Shown here in pieces: positions 22,441 to 33,851 of a DNA stretch of 64,000 nt. Source of the DNA: Apoda limacodes (Eukaryota > Arthropoda > Insecta > Lepidoptera > Limacodidae); the NCBI GenBank assembly GCA_946406115.1, contig OX291561.1, positions 674,273-738,272 of the forward strand. The letters are read 5' to 3'. Both the position numbers and the translations under genes were made by a program. Each line of letters begins with the position of its first letter. The stretch's first letter is position 1. The notes under the pieces were generated by a model. The model ran no database searches and was not told the DNA's origin. It was given only the letters and a program-made list of their open reading frames with translations.

Positions 22441-23502
22441 GGCAGTCTGTTACGAATTTACTTTAATTTAAATTGATAGTTAAAATACAGTTGGTATCGG
22501 CCAATAGTATCATTAATTAGCTACTTAATCTGTTACAACTAGCTGAGCTGACAATATTTAAGAAAATAGAATAAAATTTAGGTATACACACATAATGAAC
22601 ACTGTATTAAAGAATTTAATGTAGGTAATTTACAATTAGGTAAGTCTAATCCTTTGATTAGTTACATTCTAAGGGTAGTGAAGTTCTACAGTTAAAAGGT
22701 CTTCTAGTTGCACTAGATATTTATTTACCCAACTCATACAACACTCTCCTTGCATGTAAAACCGGAGCTACCGATTAGGTCGATTTAGGCCACTCAACGA
22801 GGGTGAAGCGCCGCTGACGCTGATGTAGGAAGCAAACCTACTCCTTGGGTGTAAGATGAACCCTGAAATCGTCCAAGTTAGACATTCACTAAATTGTCGG
22901 ACATTTCACCCTGACTGCAACATGACCAACCGGTCGTCGAAGCTTGATGGAATGCGTGTAGATCCATGAATTAAGGCAGTAACATTAACACCAATTAGGG
23001 ATCAAGATGGGGCTGTCAGGGTTTATGGCAAATAAGCAGATGGACTTAGCAAAATCTAGCTAGCTTGGTTACAAAGGTCATTGTAACTAGTGAAATTCGT
23101 TAAACAAATAGCACAAATAACTAATAACTACCAACTCAGTGAGAAAATATATCTATCTATACTATAAAGAACGTTGAGTTCAATTGTACCTACTTGGAGA
23201 TGTAAATGTCATGACAAGGCCATGCCATGCAACTGACACGAAGCATTTTACATTTAACTATAATATAAATAAAATCAAAGATGACGCATTCCAATGATGC
23301 TTGTAGGTATAATCATTTGACTTGTACTGTATAACTATCTAGCAGGTCGCCAACGTAGTGTGTCGAAGTAGGGTATCGTACCACCTATGCCACTCTAACC
23401 GGTTCTTATCTCGATGTTTGAACTACATTCACTATATACAAATTTTAGCTGGACTTTTTATTTCAATGTTTGTTTGTTGTCGTTTGTTAATTTTATAGAT
23501 AA
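22441..23502. other. unassigned
   Basis: No coding signature. The stretch starts with TGTTACGAATTTAC right after the LINE A break, which could be an LTR start, but no second LTR, primer site or end was found. Confidence 0.35.
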
Positions 23503-23690
23503 CTAGCGGTCCCGGCGAACTTTGTTCTGCTGCCGTCCCTCTGTAACCCGGCGAACGTTGGTTTTTACCTAAAGTGCCCGAGTCCGGCTCGCACTTGACA
23601 GATCGAGATAAAAACTATCCTATTTTTTAAGTTGGATCAAATAACAGATAGCTGACCCGGAGAACGCTGTTTTTCTTTTTAAAACAACTG
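23503..23690 (+). mobile_element. SINE-like / RTE-derived short repeat
   Basis: Close copy of the unit at 2761 (ACTAGCGGTCCCGGCGAAC, CCCGAGTCCGGCTCGCACTTG, TTTTTTAAGTTGGATCAAAT). It is interrupted at about 23650 by a related unit starting AGCTGACCCGGAGAACG. Confidence 0.65.
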
Positions 23691-24232
23691 GCGCGCCACC
23701 TATTTTGAATAGGTTGTACTAATTTAGAAAACCCAGCGTATGCTGGGCCAATTTTTATTTCTCAAAAACCTTCCCCGGCGGTGTGCACAACCATTTACCA
23801 AAATTTCATTACAATAGGTTTACCAGTTGTGCGCGGGTCCGACTCCCACTTGACCCGCCATCTATATAGCGCCATCTATTGAATACTTAATTAATGCAGT
23901 TAACAGATATCGCCATCTGTTAGAACCGTTTGGAGCAAACAGATAATTGTGACCCCTGGTGGTTATGCTTTTAAATTGTAGCTTATATGAAACGTTTGTA
24001 TTTTTAACATAGCGTTATCTATTGAAGAATCGTTTGGAGCTAACAGATAATAGACAAATAATTTGCAATAAAATAATATTGCGACTATAAATTGAGATGT
24101 AAGCTATCCTATCTTTTAAGTTGGATCAAATTGCACACGGTGTATAAATTTTAAATCGGTTCAGTTGTTTAGCAGTCCATCGCCGACGAACACCGTGACA
24201 CGTTCTTTTTATATAAATAAGATTTTAAGGTT
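23651..24232 (+). mobile_element. second SINE-like / RTE-derived repeat
   Basis: Begins GCTGACCCGGAGAACGCTG and ends AATCGGTTCAGTTGTTTAGC ... TTTTTATATAAATAAGATT, the same 3' tail family as at 2761. GCGCCATCTATTGAA-type words recur internally at 23870 and 24013. Probably nested copies; boundaries approximate. Confidence 0.55.
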
Positions 24233-24354
24233 AGATTAATATCTATTTTTAGTAAACTTATAGTTATTTAATATTAGGTATTTTGTTTATTAGGTATTTT
24301 ATATTTTTATATTAGGTATTTTACGTACACAATACATTTGGTCGGATAAGACTG

Positions 24355-24541
24355 AACCCCCAAAAGTGGGTGATCTTGTCCTGGTCAAGGAGATGAATAT
24401 GCCACCACTTCTCTTGAGGCGTGGTCGCATCCTTCGACTCTTCTCCGGCTGGGATAACGTTCCTCGCGTTGCTGAAGTTTTAGTGGGCGACTCGATTCTT
24501 ACGAGAGCTGTTGCTACTCTTTCGCGATTGCCGATATCTTA
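24355..24541 (+). pseudogene. BEL/Pao integrase C-terminal fragment
   Basis: In one plus-strand frame this reads KVGDLVLVKEMNMPP, GRILRLFSGWDNVPRVAEV and TLSRLP then a TAG stop. It matches the C-terminal domain that follows the integrase in BEL/Pao polyproteins (the DUF5641-type GDLVLI..N.PP..W..GRI..L..G.D pattern). It is short but unusually well kept. Its orientation is opposite to the BEL relic at 15-17 kb, so it is an independent copy. Confidence 0.8.
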
Positions 24542-24774
24542 GGGTATACAGTGTCTCAGTCAACGTCAGATGAAAAAAACGCAACCTGTGTTTTTTTTTC
24601 TAGCAACACTATACTTTATGGTTGTCATTAGTCTACAGAATTAAAAATAACCTTTTTTTTTCTCAGATAAGTGTTTCGATTTTTTACGTTTAATTAAAAA
24701 TAAAGTAATACGCTTGTTAGTGTAAATGCGTTAGCTTTTAAAAAAATATAAAAAAAATTAATAGTGCTTTGTGC

Positions 24775-25265
24775 CAGTTACATTGAAGTAAGGACAAACT
24801 TATGGACTCCAGTTGTATTTTTCTAATTGTATAATAATACTTTAAGATAGATCTTGTCCCTACCTTTTATGTTCTCTCTCAGTTTAGGCTATAATTGAGG
24901 GGTCCCTTAGGTCCCCTTAGAAAACATAGGACATGCAGACGTTGTCCATTAATGTACAACAATAACTATTTAAGGTTTAATTGTACCTGTCATCATTGAA
25001 AAAACAATGTGTATTGTTTGTATGGTTTATCGGGTCGCTGATTAGAAAACAACGCGGCGCTAAAAAGCGGGGGGCGCGGCGGGGCACGGGAGGAATAGTC
25101 AGTCAGTCAGTCACTTTCTGCGTCTGTAGTACAATTGAAGGTGCTGCTCGACGGTAGTTCTATCTAAACTGCAAAAATCGTAAGTGCCTACAACTAAACG
25201 TACATCTATTTACGTTCCTCAATTATTCGTTAATGAAAATAAAATAAAATAAAATTGATAAATGT
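24775..25265 (+). repeat. probable BEL/Pao 3' LTR
   Basis: Follows the BEL coding end by about 230 bp. It begins near TGTGCCAGTTAC, contains GGTCCCCTTAGAAAACATAGG, a GC-rich patch, tandem AGTCAGTCAGTCAGTCAC (25097-25114) and a cluster of AATAAAATAAAATAAAA polyadenylation-like signals. Part of it (24820-24985) is related to 59027-59190. LTR ends are not proven because no partner LTR is in the window. Confidence 0.5.
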
Positions 25266-25962
25266 CTGCATACATTAACTAACGATGAAAAATCTTGTCT
25301 TGCAAACATGTTCAACATTTTTAATTAACAAAAAAGGGAAATTTTGACTTTATTGTGCCAAATACACAATAAGGGTGAACAGTAAGTTAACTGAATGTAG
25401 TTTGTAAATTGGTGTAATACCTTTTTAACCGACTGCACGATGCAAAGAAAGGGTAATGTGTTTATCATTCTATGTATGTATATTTGTTCCTTTGTGGCTC
25501 TATAAAGACCATGCTCATGGACCGATTTTGATGATTCATTCGTCTCAATCCTGCGAGTGTCACAAAAGATATGACAGTAAGCAAATTTCAATATGGTAAC
25601 AACCATCTAAACCGGCTCAAATCTTCCCAGTAATGGTTTCCGACTGCTAAAGTGGCTATATTAGATTTTTATCATTGTTGGACTGATTTTGCTCTTATCA
25701 GTTTTTATTGAAAGTTTATTTTTCATGCTTAAACACAAAAAAATATTCTTGCAGCGGTTAAAAGTTTTAAAAAGCGAGTGTAGATTGTACCCGAGCGGCC
25801 GTCGCGTCGGCTCAACTCGGACTCGCGGTACTTATCTATTACAAAACAAACGCTAATGAGCAAAGTCGCGCGTCCTCCGTCGAGCTTTGATGCTTGGTTT
25901 GTTGGTTGGGGGTTGGGGGTTGGGTGATGGGAGTTGGGACTTTGGGACACGACCAGTTATTA
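25266..25962. other. unassigned
   Basis: No coding signature. GGTTGGGGGTTGGGGGTTGGG near 25905 is a short G-rich simple repeat. Confidence 0.45.
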
Positions 25963-26410
25963 CTTGCTTTTATTTAACTCACAATGCTTCCTTTTTCGTT
26001 TTTTTTCCTTCCATCTTGTGGTGGAATCTTGCGAGCTTAATTAACACCTCGCGCGCGCAATTTCCCATTACGGGGTTTAGGCGTATGAAGCACCTGATTA
26101 ACTAATTAACCTGACGCTCGAGGAGTTAAACATACTACCTGTTATCACCCTTCGATGAAATTTTCCATACTTACTAAGCTCCGATGACAATACAATATTA
26201 CACAGTTACTTTGACCAACAACCAAGAGTTGTTCCAGGGGTACAACCTAGAGGTGGAGGTGAAAAATTGAAAAATCTTCAAAATAGGTATCCGGGAGTTA
26301 CGAGGGTCACAGATCACGAATTTGATGTCCATTAAGATGTTATCACCTCTTGGCAAAATCGCAGGAAGTGCACCTGAAGGTGGACATTAGGGTGGAACGT
26401 GAAAAAGTGA
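25963..26410 (+). repeat. dispersed repeat family 'P', copy 2
   Basis: Nearly identical to 11061-11500 with a few small indels. Its last 85 bp face an inverted partner at 26785-26868, with an RTE fragment between them. Confidence 0.8.
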
Positions 26411-26583
26411 GTACTTTGTTGTGTTACATATTATACATACATTGTTATCAGTTTAATAATAATAATAATAATAAAGCCTTTTTATTTCCTTAATAAGTAC
26501 GTAGTTACATGAAATATGTTTGATTCACAGCATGTTGTTATAGCGTGCACTTTGAATATTTACTTAATCTATTAAGGACCTCT

Positions 26584-26730
26584 TCATAGAGTAAAGGCCT
26601 CCTCCATTTTCCTCCACGTAGTTCTATCTTTTGCTTTTTCAAACCAGTTTTTTCCTGCTACTTTTAAAATGTCGTCGACCCATCTCTCCGCCGGTCTGTC
26701 TCTGGCTCTTTTTCCGGTGGGTCCCTTCCA
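26584..26730 (-). pseudogene. RTE-type LINE ORF, C-terminal fragment
   Basis: On the minus strand this reads RDRPAERWVDDILKVAGKNW, then FEKAKDRTTWRKMEEAFTL and a stop at 26586-26584. This is the characteristic C-terminus of insect RTE/BovB-like endonuclease-reverse transcriptases (RP..RW.DDI ... W...A.DR..W...EEA). Only the last 48 codons remain. It lies between the inverted arms of repeat family P. Confidence 0.8.
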
Positions 26731-26784
26731 TGAAGTTATTTTTTAGCTCAGGTTATCAGTTTACCTTTACTTAATTAGCTGGAA

Positions 26785-26868
26785 CTTTTTCACGTTCCAT
26801 CCTAATGTCGGTGCACTTCCTGCATCTGCCAAGAGGTGATAACATCAAAATGAACATCAAATTGAATA
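26785..26868 (-). repeat. inverted arm of repeat family 'P'
   Basis: Reverse complement of about 26325-26408, including CTTTTTCACGTTCCATCCTA and CTGCCAAGAGGTGATAACATC. Together with copy 2 it forms an inverted repeat spaced by about 375 bp. Confidence 0.8.
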
Positions 26869-27356
26869 TGTATTAACTTTAATTTTTAAACAAAGTTACG
26901 AGTCACTGCACCGTACAGTAAAAGTTCAAATATTTTTTTTAAAGATTTTATAAATGAGATATTCCACGTTATATGAATAAATATTATAAGCGAAACCCAT
27001 ATAAAACTTAATACAGATATAAATTTAAAGACGTTCTGACTCTAATTTTTTAACTTTTGTGGATAAAAAAATTGATTTAAACATCTTAATCAAATTGAAA
27101 TAAAATTAAATTTAGAATTCAGCTTATAATAAAAAAAAAAATATATTACATAAATAACAACACAATCTTAAATTAATAATAAAATAAACTTTAATTTTCT
27201 AGGAATCGATCACCACAGAAATGTGTTTGGGTAGTATTGTTATTTGTTTATTTATGTTTGAATTCATTATTAAATGCAAACAGTGAATCGTTTGTGTAAT
27301 TCGCCGTTTTTCAATATGCCTAGGCAGATCGTAAAGTATGGAATAGAAATTATCCT

Positions 27357-27515
27357 TGCTTTTCTTGCAGTCGTACGTGGATATAAAAAAAATTATATTC
27401 ATTTTGAAAAATTATTTTTTACATTTTAGTACAATTTTCGGTTAGATTGAATTTTTATATGATTCTAATGCTTTAAGATAAGCAAGTTTTAAAAAAAAAA
27501 ATTTTTTACTTTATT
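27357..27515 (+). repeat. inner arm of repeat family 'P'
   Basis: Inverted match to 11577-11742 and partial direct match to 11832-11925. Landmark CTTGCAGTCGTACGTGGATA. Confidence 0.7.
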
Positions 27516-28525
27516 TTATTTTTATTATCAAATATAATTTCTATACTTTACAATAATAATACAGTAATTACAAAACGATATACCTACTAAGAAACTTAAA
27601 AGCTAATTATAAAAAAAGTGTGTGCCCGCGTGGTAGAGTTCCAAGAACGCTGGCTGCATTTCCCCTCTGAATCGAAATACTTATTCTCTGAGCGAGAAAT
27701 GGCCCAGCCCTCTTGTCGCCAGAAGCAGCTTTTAAGCGCTTTTAATCAAATTACTTATGTATTTTGAAAACACAATTAATTACAAGTACAAATACAATCG
27801 TTTCCTTAACATTTTTTAAGAGCTTAATTAAACTGTAGCACAATTGTTATTAATAGTAGATAATGTAGAATTTGTACTTTCAAATAAAGTTTAAAGTAAC
27901 TTTGACCATAAAATTTATTTATATTGTCTTTATAATTCTCTAAACAATTTTTGCCATCCTTTCTTCCCCATACGGATTGAACTTGAAAAGAACGCTGAAA
28001 TATGTGATTTATTTATTGTATTGGATGGCAAAAATACCGAGTTTCGCGTAAATTAGAATGTAAAAATATTAAAAACTTAGCCACACCCTCTCTCCACTTA
28101 AGGGTTGAATTTTAAAATCCTAGAAACAAGGTAATTATTAATTATGTTGCGAAGCATATAAGAAAATTGCAAGTAAATAAAGTAAGGTATTTAATGTTAT
28201 ATCAACGTTATCACCCCTTCCTTCCCATTGGGGCAAAATTTTGCAAAATTTGTAAATTAAGTCGGCGTTAATTGTGCATAGGTTTAAGAGAGAAAGAGAG
28301 GGAGTTTACGTTGTCACCTTTTTAGCGCTTTAATTATGAAACCGCTGAAATAGGGATTTTTAATTGTGTGAAAGAGCACTAATAACAAGTTTTCGTAAAT
28401 TTGTTTCAAAATAATATTCCGCAATCACATACAAATTACATACAAATCACATACCTACAAATTACATACAAATCACATACAAACTTTGCATGTCATAAAA
28501 AAATCCTTAAGGTTGAATGTAGATA
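27516..28525. other. unassigned
   Basis: No coding signature. A degenerate ACATACAAATC repeat lies at 28428-28482. Confidence 0.45.
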
Positions 28526-28864
28526 AACAAGTCGCAAGTCCGGCATCGTATGGAGTACTGATGCTATCTCTGGGCGGGTGCACGCGGATACCAGCTTGGC
28601 CCTCCTGACTCGGTTCAACGACGGGCTGAGAGAATCGTCGACGATCCCAAACACACAAGCCGTATAAAACCGTTAAGTCTGACTAGAGACTTTTCCTCCC
28701 TGTGTGTGTTCTACCGCTTGTATAATGAGATGTGTTCTAATAAATGGTTCTAAATGATGCCTAAGGCTACTTTCTACCATCGCACCACTCGCTATCGGCA
28801 GGGAATTCACCCTCACACCTTAGAACCTAAATGTGTCACGTAGAGTGCAGTTTCAAAGAAATGA
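28526..28864 (+). pseudogene. LINE A C-terminal fragment, diverged
   Basis: Matches the complement of 55258-55573 (copy A2), i.e. the region after the reverse transcriptase including the segments encoding RRAVRIVDDPK, LCVFYRLYN and MMPTATFYHR. Several indels and many substitutions make it older than A1 and A2. It ends within the segment for VQFQRN. No poly-A. Confidence 0.85.
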
Positions 28865-28949
28865 CATTAACCTTGGTCGGCTCGCTGCCGATGTCCAAAA
28901 TCTAGTTAGTTCTACAGTACTAGACCAGCCGGAAGATGCTACACTCGGG

Positions 28950-29230
28950 CACCCTGCTTACTTAAGAGGATACGATTTGCGGTGCCTCAATCCCAAGCCT
29001 AATACCTATGTCTGTGGTTTAAAAAAATCTTGTTAAATGTTTTTATTAACTAGAAATCTTTTTTAAACCGTTTTATGAAAAACAAGAATCCTGTATAACT
29101 TTTTAACTATAAGATTTAACAGAAAACTGACACACTGCAGACCTAGATATTTATTACTAGACCTTGTCTAAAAAATTTCGTGGTGTTTTATCTGGAAGTG
29201 TCAAAAATAAGTGAAAAATTCGTTTGTATG
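28950..29230. repeat. short palindromic-type repeat 'Q', copy 1
   Basis: Shares ACCTATGTCTGTGGTTT, CAGACCTAGATATTTATTAC and TCAAAAATAAGTGAAAAATTC, in inverted orientation, with 33852-34180. It is a non-autonomous repeat of unknown family. Confidence 0.6.
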
Positions 29231-29557
29231 AAACACGCGTAAAGGCGCGTATTCTTTTAATTATATACTCGCGTATTGGTTCGAAATATAAACTTCGTGG
29301 TATCGAAGCGAATTTAGTGAATTTATTTTGGATTCTGAAAAGAGTGAAACGTAGAGCTTGCAAGGGACATTCTGGCAATCTATTAATCTGTTAATCTATA
29401 TATTCTCTTTGCAATAATAATATCCCTTAATCTTTACTAATTTTATAAAGCTGAAGAGTTTGTTTGTTTTTTTATATATTAATACACTATTATAAATATT
29501 CATTATTATGACGTATATATACACACCGGCACAATTAGCGGAACACAAAAAAAGGAT

Positions 29558-30160
29558 TTGAACGAATGGCAGCAGGTTCTCTTTACTGATGAGTGCAGAG
29601 TTCTTTTAAAACAGATCGATGGGAGACAGCGAATATGGAGACGCAAAGGAGAACGCCACATACAGTCTTATTTTGAACACACAGTGGCTTATGGTGGCGG
29701 CTCGATTATGGTTTGGGGAGGGATATGTTTGGGAGCTCGCACGGAGTTAGTGATAGTCACAGGAGGGACCATGACAGCAGATCGATACATCAGAGACATT
29801 TTAGAAGAACATGTTGTACCATTTGCCCTATTTATTGGTGACGACTTTATTCTAATGCAAGATAATGCTCGTGCTCATAGTGCACAATCGGTACAGGCAT
29901 ATCTGAGCCACGTAGGTATACCGGTGATGCAGTGGCCAGCAAATTCCCCCGCTATGAATCCGATAGAGCATGTCTGGGGCTTGCTAAAAAGAAGGGTTAA
30001 ATCCAGAATGCCACCCCCCAACAATCTGAATGAACTTGGAAACGCATTACTTGAGGAGTGGGAGCGGTTGCCTCAAGAAATCATCGATAACATAATCTGC
30101 AGCATGCCCAGACGACTGGAAACCATAATCAGAGCAAGAGGGGGAAACACTCGTTATTAA
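29558..30160 (+). pseudogene. Tc1-like transposase, catalytic half (200 aa)
   Basis: Tc1-type transposases excise and insert their element at TA dinucleotides. The C-terminal catalytic domain is open here. The first aspartate is in LFTDECR (the TGT..W-GG region SIMVWGGI follows), the second in MQDNARAHS and the glutamate in MNPIEHVWG. Exactly 34 residues separate the second aspartate from the glutamate, the DD34E signature. The usual family length is about 340 residues. The N-terminal DNA-binding part is absent, although the frame stays open a few codons upstream of 29558 (GTQKKDLNEW). No flanking inverted repeats were found, so it is a truncated, well-preserved relic with an intact catalytic triad. 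Confidence 0.9.
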
Positions 30161-30240
30161 TTTTGCTTTAATTTTATTGTTAAATCATTTAATGCTTACT
30201 TTTTTTTATTTTTTGTGATGGTTCATAATCATCTAAAAAT

Positions 30241-30316
30241 TCTCCTCCTCCTCCTTCTCCTCCTCCTCCTCCTCCTCCTCCTCCTCCTCCTCCTCCTCCT
30301 CCTCCTACTCCTCCTG
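30241..30316. repeat. (CTC)n microsatellite
   Basis: About 25 CTC/TCC triplets with two interruptions. Confidence 0.95.
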
Positions 30317-31950
30317 CCACAGGTAGTTTATATACTTACTGGGATGGTTTCAAACTTTACTTATAGTTTAATGTAACCAGAAACATAATTAACATTTATT
30401 GTTTTTTTTTACAAGGATCTCATACGTAGGTACATAGTATATCATAAACACGTACCTTGAATATATTTTTGCATGCGAGTACTTTCTCGACGGGTCACGA
30501 GGTCGAACTTACTTGCATACGTTTCTTTCTCGACTTACCGAGTCCGGAAAAACTGTTCGCAATAAGCTCCCTTGTTTAGGCTTGCGAGGCAAGATGGACC
30601 TACTTCGCTTTTACTTTTTTTTACTTACTATAGGTACATTTAACACGAAACACCAGTATTCCAGACTTTTTCGCAATAAACTCCTTGATCCAGCATCAGC
30701 CAAAAACGACTTTACCTTGGGTGAAATACAGCTGTATTTTTTTGACCACATAACGACCTTTCATTCACGGATTGTGTCTGTGAGTTTTTATTAGTGTGTG
30801 ATTAAAGATTTGAGATCTGAATTGAGTTCGTATTAGCTACACCAGTTATGGTGCTCACTCACCAGTGCCTAAAAGTTTTTGTTTATTTATAAGAATGTTA
30901 TCTCGTTTTAAGACATTTTCATTGCAGGCCGCTATAATTTTTCGGAATAATTAATGGGCCCTGTATTAATTTCAGGTTATCTGGAATTTTGTAGTGCTTA
31001 ACAATGTCTTTTTCAGCCTCGTCATTTATGCCATTATCTAAAATATTGGACCATCAACAGGCAACATCCTTCTAAACGCAAGGACCAAATTTCTCTTCCC
31101 CTATAGGTTGATTGCCTAATAAACATAATGTAGGTTCTAAATCGGTACTTAGCTCCGTATTGGTCGGCGGCACGTTAGGGAGCAGGCGCAGCCGCGGGCG
31201 TAGCCGCTGACACAGGCGCGGGCACAAGGGCGTAGTCAGCTTACTTGGTTGGCATTGTAGGCGCTTTACTCCATTATTATTTATATGGTAAAACTCGAGA
31301 GACGTGGAGCTACTTCTGCTTTTGATTCTGATACATGACATTTTGATCCTATTTTTCAATAACGCAGATTAATCTATTTTGAGGGTCATTATCACGAATA
31401 GATTAGAAATCTTCTTGCCTTTCTTGAACGATTTTCATCTACCTGAATAGGCTGGGTTTGGGGGGTTACGGCACCATAACACATCCAAACAGTGAGGCAG
31501 AATATACAGAAGACGCGGTCCTCGGACATCAGCTCATGTGTCAAGCCTCTGTGGACTATGTGAAAGTTGACGTCAGGTTTTTTCCGTTCGTGCAACTATT
31601 ATGTCCAACTGTTTATACGAACAAGGTTTTTTTTTACCCGTGGACCAACTATATAGTTAAACATTAAAATACTGAAATTTACTGGGCCCTTCGTACAACT
31701 GCATGGCCAGTTGGACCACTGTATAATGATCTAAACACTATTCCATTTTAACCTACTTTAAAAAGGATGGAAGTTGTTGTTATAACACGTCAAGTGTGAG
31801 TCGGATAAGCGCACTGAGGGTTTAATACGGAATATAAATAACTCAGCTTTTTAACCAAGTCCAATTGAAGACAGGGATTTGCACTCAAAATCTCAAAGCT
31901 TTATTCTCAGTGATAGTTTTAAAATGGCTACCTATATCTCCAAAACCATT
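30317..31950. other. unassigned
   Basis: No coding signature strong enough to call. A GC-rich hexamer-like stretch CAGGCGCAGCCGCGGGCG lies near 31182. The 93-, 95- and 67-codon open stretches have no domain. Confidence 0.4.
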
Positions 31951-32133
31951 GATCGTAGACTAGTAGTTTCTTTACAAAAGGGATAGATATCATCAAGATC
32001 TTCGATCGGATGACAGCTGTCAAAACAGAAAGTGCTAAATCTTCGTAAATATTGATCGTAGACTAATAGTTTCTTTACAAAAGTGATAGGTCTCATCAAG
32101 ATCTTCGTTCGGGATGACAGCTGTCAAACTAGA
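31951..32133. repeat. two-copy direct duplication, about 97 bp apart
   Basis: GATCGTAGACTA-TAGTTTCTTTACAAAA, ATCATCAAGATCTTCG and GATGACAGCTGTCAAA occur in order in both 31951-32030 and 32048-32133. Confidence 0.8.
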
Positions 32134-32278
32134 ACATATAGATAGATAATAGAAAGCTGTATAACTTAATACGTCGAGGTGTTTGAGATGGCAGGATTTA
32201 CGAAGCGTCGTCACGTCATTACGTCGTCCATACGGCAGTGCTCTTACCTGCTCTTTCTGGGAAAAGTGGTCCATACTA

Positions 32279-32436
32279 ATATCCTAAATGCAAAAGTGAC
32301 TCTGTCTATTTGTCTGACATAGGCTACTTCAAAACGTCAAGTAAGTTGGTTTTTTTTAAAAAAATGAGGAGTTGCCGTTGAAATCCTACACCCATAACCG
32401 AATTTCGGGCGGATGAAACCGCGGGCAAATGCTAGT
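32279..32436 (-). mobile_element. RTE-derived short repeat
   Basis: In reverse orientation this ends CTACTAGCATTTGCCCGCGG. AATATCCTAAATGCAAAAGTG and CTGTCTATTTGTCTGACATAGG mark the opposite end. This is a very common insect repeat pattern. Confidence 0.6.
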
Positions 32437-33120
32437 AGATAATAAATAAAGCGATGGCGTGTCAACCAACACGACCTAAAATCATCAAATACTGAGGAAC
32501 TATCTCTCTACTCGAGAAAGGTTGGCCGAACAGTTGACTGTTAATTTGGGTAAATAATTGAAACACCAATATAGACATGTACACTTCAAAATGAAACGGT
32601 TCCATGCCGTGCGCGCTGAACACTGCCGGGAATGGCCGCTGTTAAAGTGTCCACATATGTTCGTATTGCATTGCATTTTGTGCTGCAAATAATCTGTACG
32701 CACCTTTAGACGATCCTGTAGTGGCGACAAAAAAAATAGCTACTGAAGCAATGGCGCGCCAACTCGAGTTAACATCAAAACACTCACGCACTGCTTCTCT
32801 GCATGTGGAAGGTTGAACGAACGACTGTTGGAAGATGGTGAAGTGTAGTAGCAGTAAAAACTGGACTCGTACTGTACTTATTTTATTTAGGTGGAATTGT
32901 TATATTTTTTGTCTTCATTTCGCGAATCCTCCTGCAAATTATTTTCGTCTCTGGTCGTCATATTCTACATATTCCTGATCACTCGATCTTGAAGACGTAC
33001 ATGAAACTCAACTATAACTGCGGTGACGGCGCTTGCAACGAATACTTGACTTTACATTTTTTATTATTTTTATTTATTCCTCCCTATCGGTGTCGTAACG
33101 ACAACAACGTGCTTCATACA
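32437..33120. other. unassigned
   Basis: Nothing recognised. Confidence 0.45.
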
Positions 33121-33224
33121 GAAGAATTTCTCCCTTATTTTTGTCAAAATCAAACACCATGAAATTTTGAAAACGTGCTCTAGGATTAAATATCTAAGTC
33201 TGCAGTGTGCCATTTTTTTAATCT

Positions 33225-33776
33225 ATATATATAAAAATGAATCCCTATTTCCCTTGGTCACGCCATCACGCGTGAACGGCTAGACCGATTTCGCTAATTC
33301 TTTTTCTGTTGTGTTTGTTATTATCAGGAGAAGATTCTTATGAAAGAAAAAACGGTCAAGTGCGAGTCGGACTCGCGCACTAAGGGTAAACCGATTTTAA
33401 TGAAATTTTGGTAAGTTGTTATGTACACGCCGAAGAAGGTTTTTGAGAAAGAAAAAAAGGGTCAAGTGCGAGATGAACAGGGTCAAGTGTGTGTCGGACT
33501 CACGCAATAATGTTAAACCGATTTTAATGAAATTTTGGAAAGTTGTTATGCAGATGCCGATGAAGGTTTCTGAATTAGTACAACCCTTTCACAATAGGTT
33601 GGTGCGGCAGTTGTTAAAAACAAAACCACATTCGCCGGGTCAGCTAGGTATCTAATAGAAATCCATGCGGGTTTAGCCGTGGGAAATAGCTACCTACCTA
33701 CCCTTTGTTGTAACAGATGGCGCTACAGTGCATCAACTTTATAGGCAGAACAAAGTCTGCCGGGCCAGCTAGTAAA
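33225..33776 (-). mobile_element. composite of RTE-derived short repeats
   Basis: Starts ATCTATATATATAAAAATGAA ('tail' end) and finishes at GCCGGGCCAGCTAGTA, the complement of the ACTAGCTGGCCCGGC start. GTCAAGTGCGAGTCGGACTC and AAACCGATTTTAATGAAATTTTGG recur two or three times inside, showing at least two nested or tandem units. Confidence 0.6.
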
Positions 33777-33851
33777 TTATAAAGTTTGAAAGCTATACAG
33801 GTCTTTAGTTTTTCATAGAAATGATCTCAAATAAGAAAAACTTTTTTAGGA

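Noticed and set aside
22446..23500. LTR retrotransposon beginning TGTTACG
   Set aside because: No partner LTR, primer site, polypurine tract or coding sequence was found.
27615..27670. tRNA-like start (GCCCGCGTGGTAGAGTTC)
   Set aside because: No cloverleaf could be completed and the B-box is absent.
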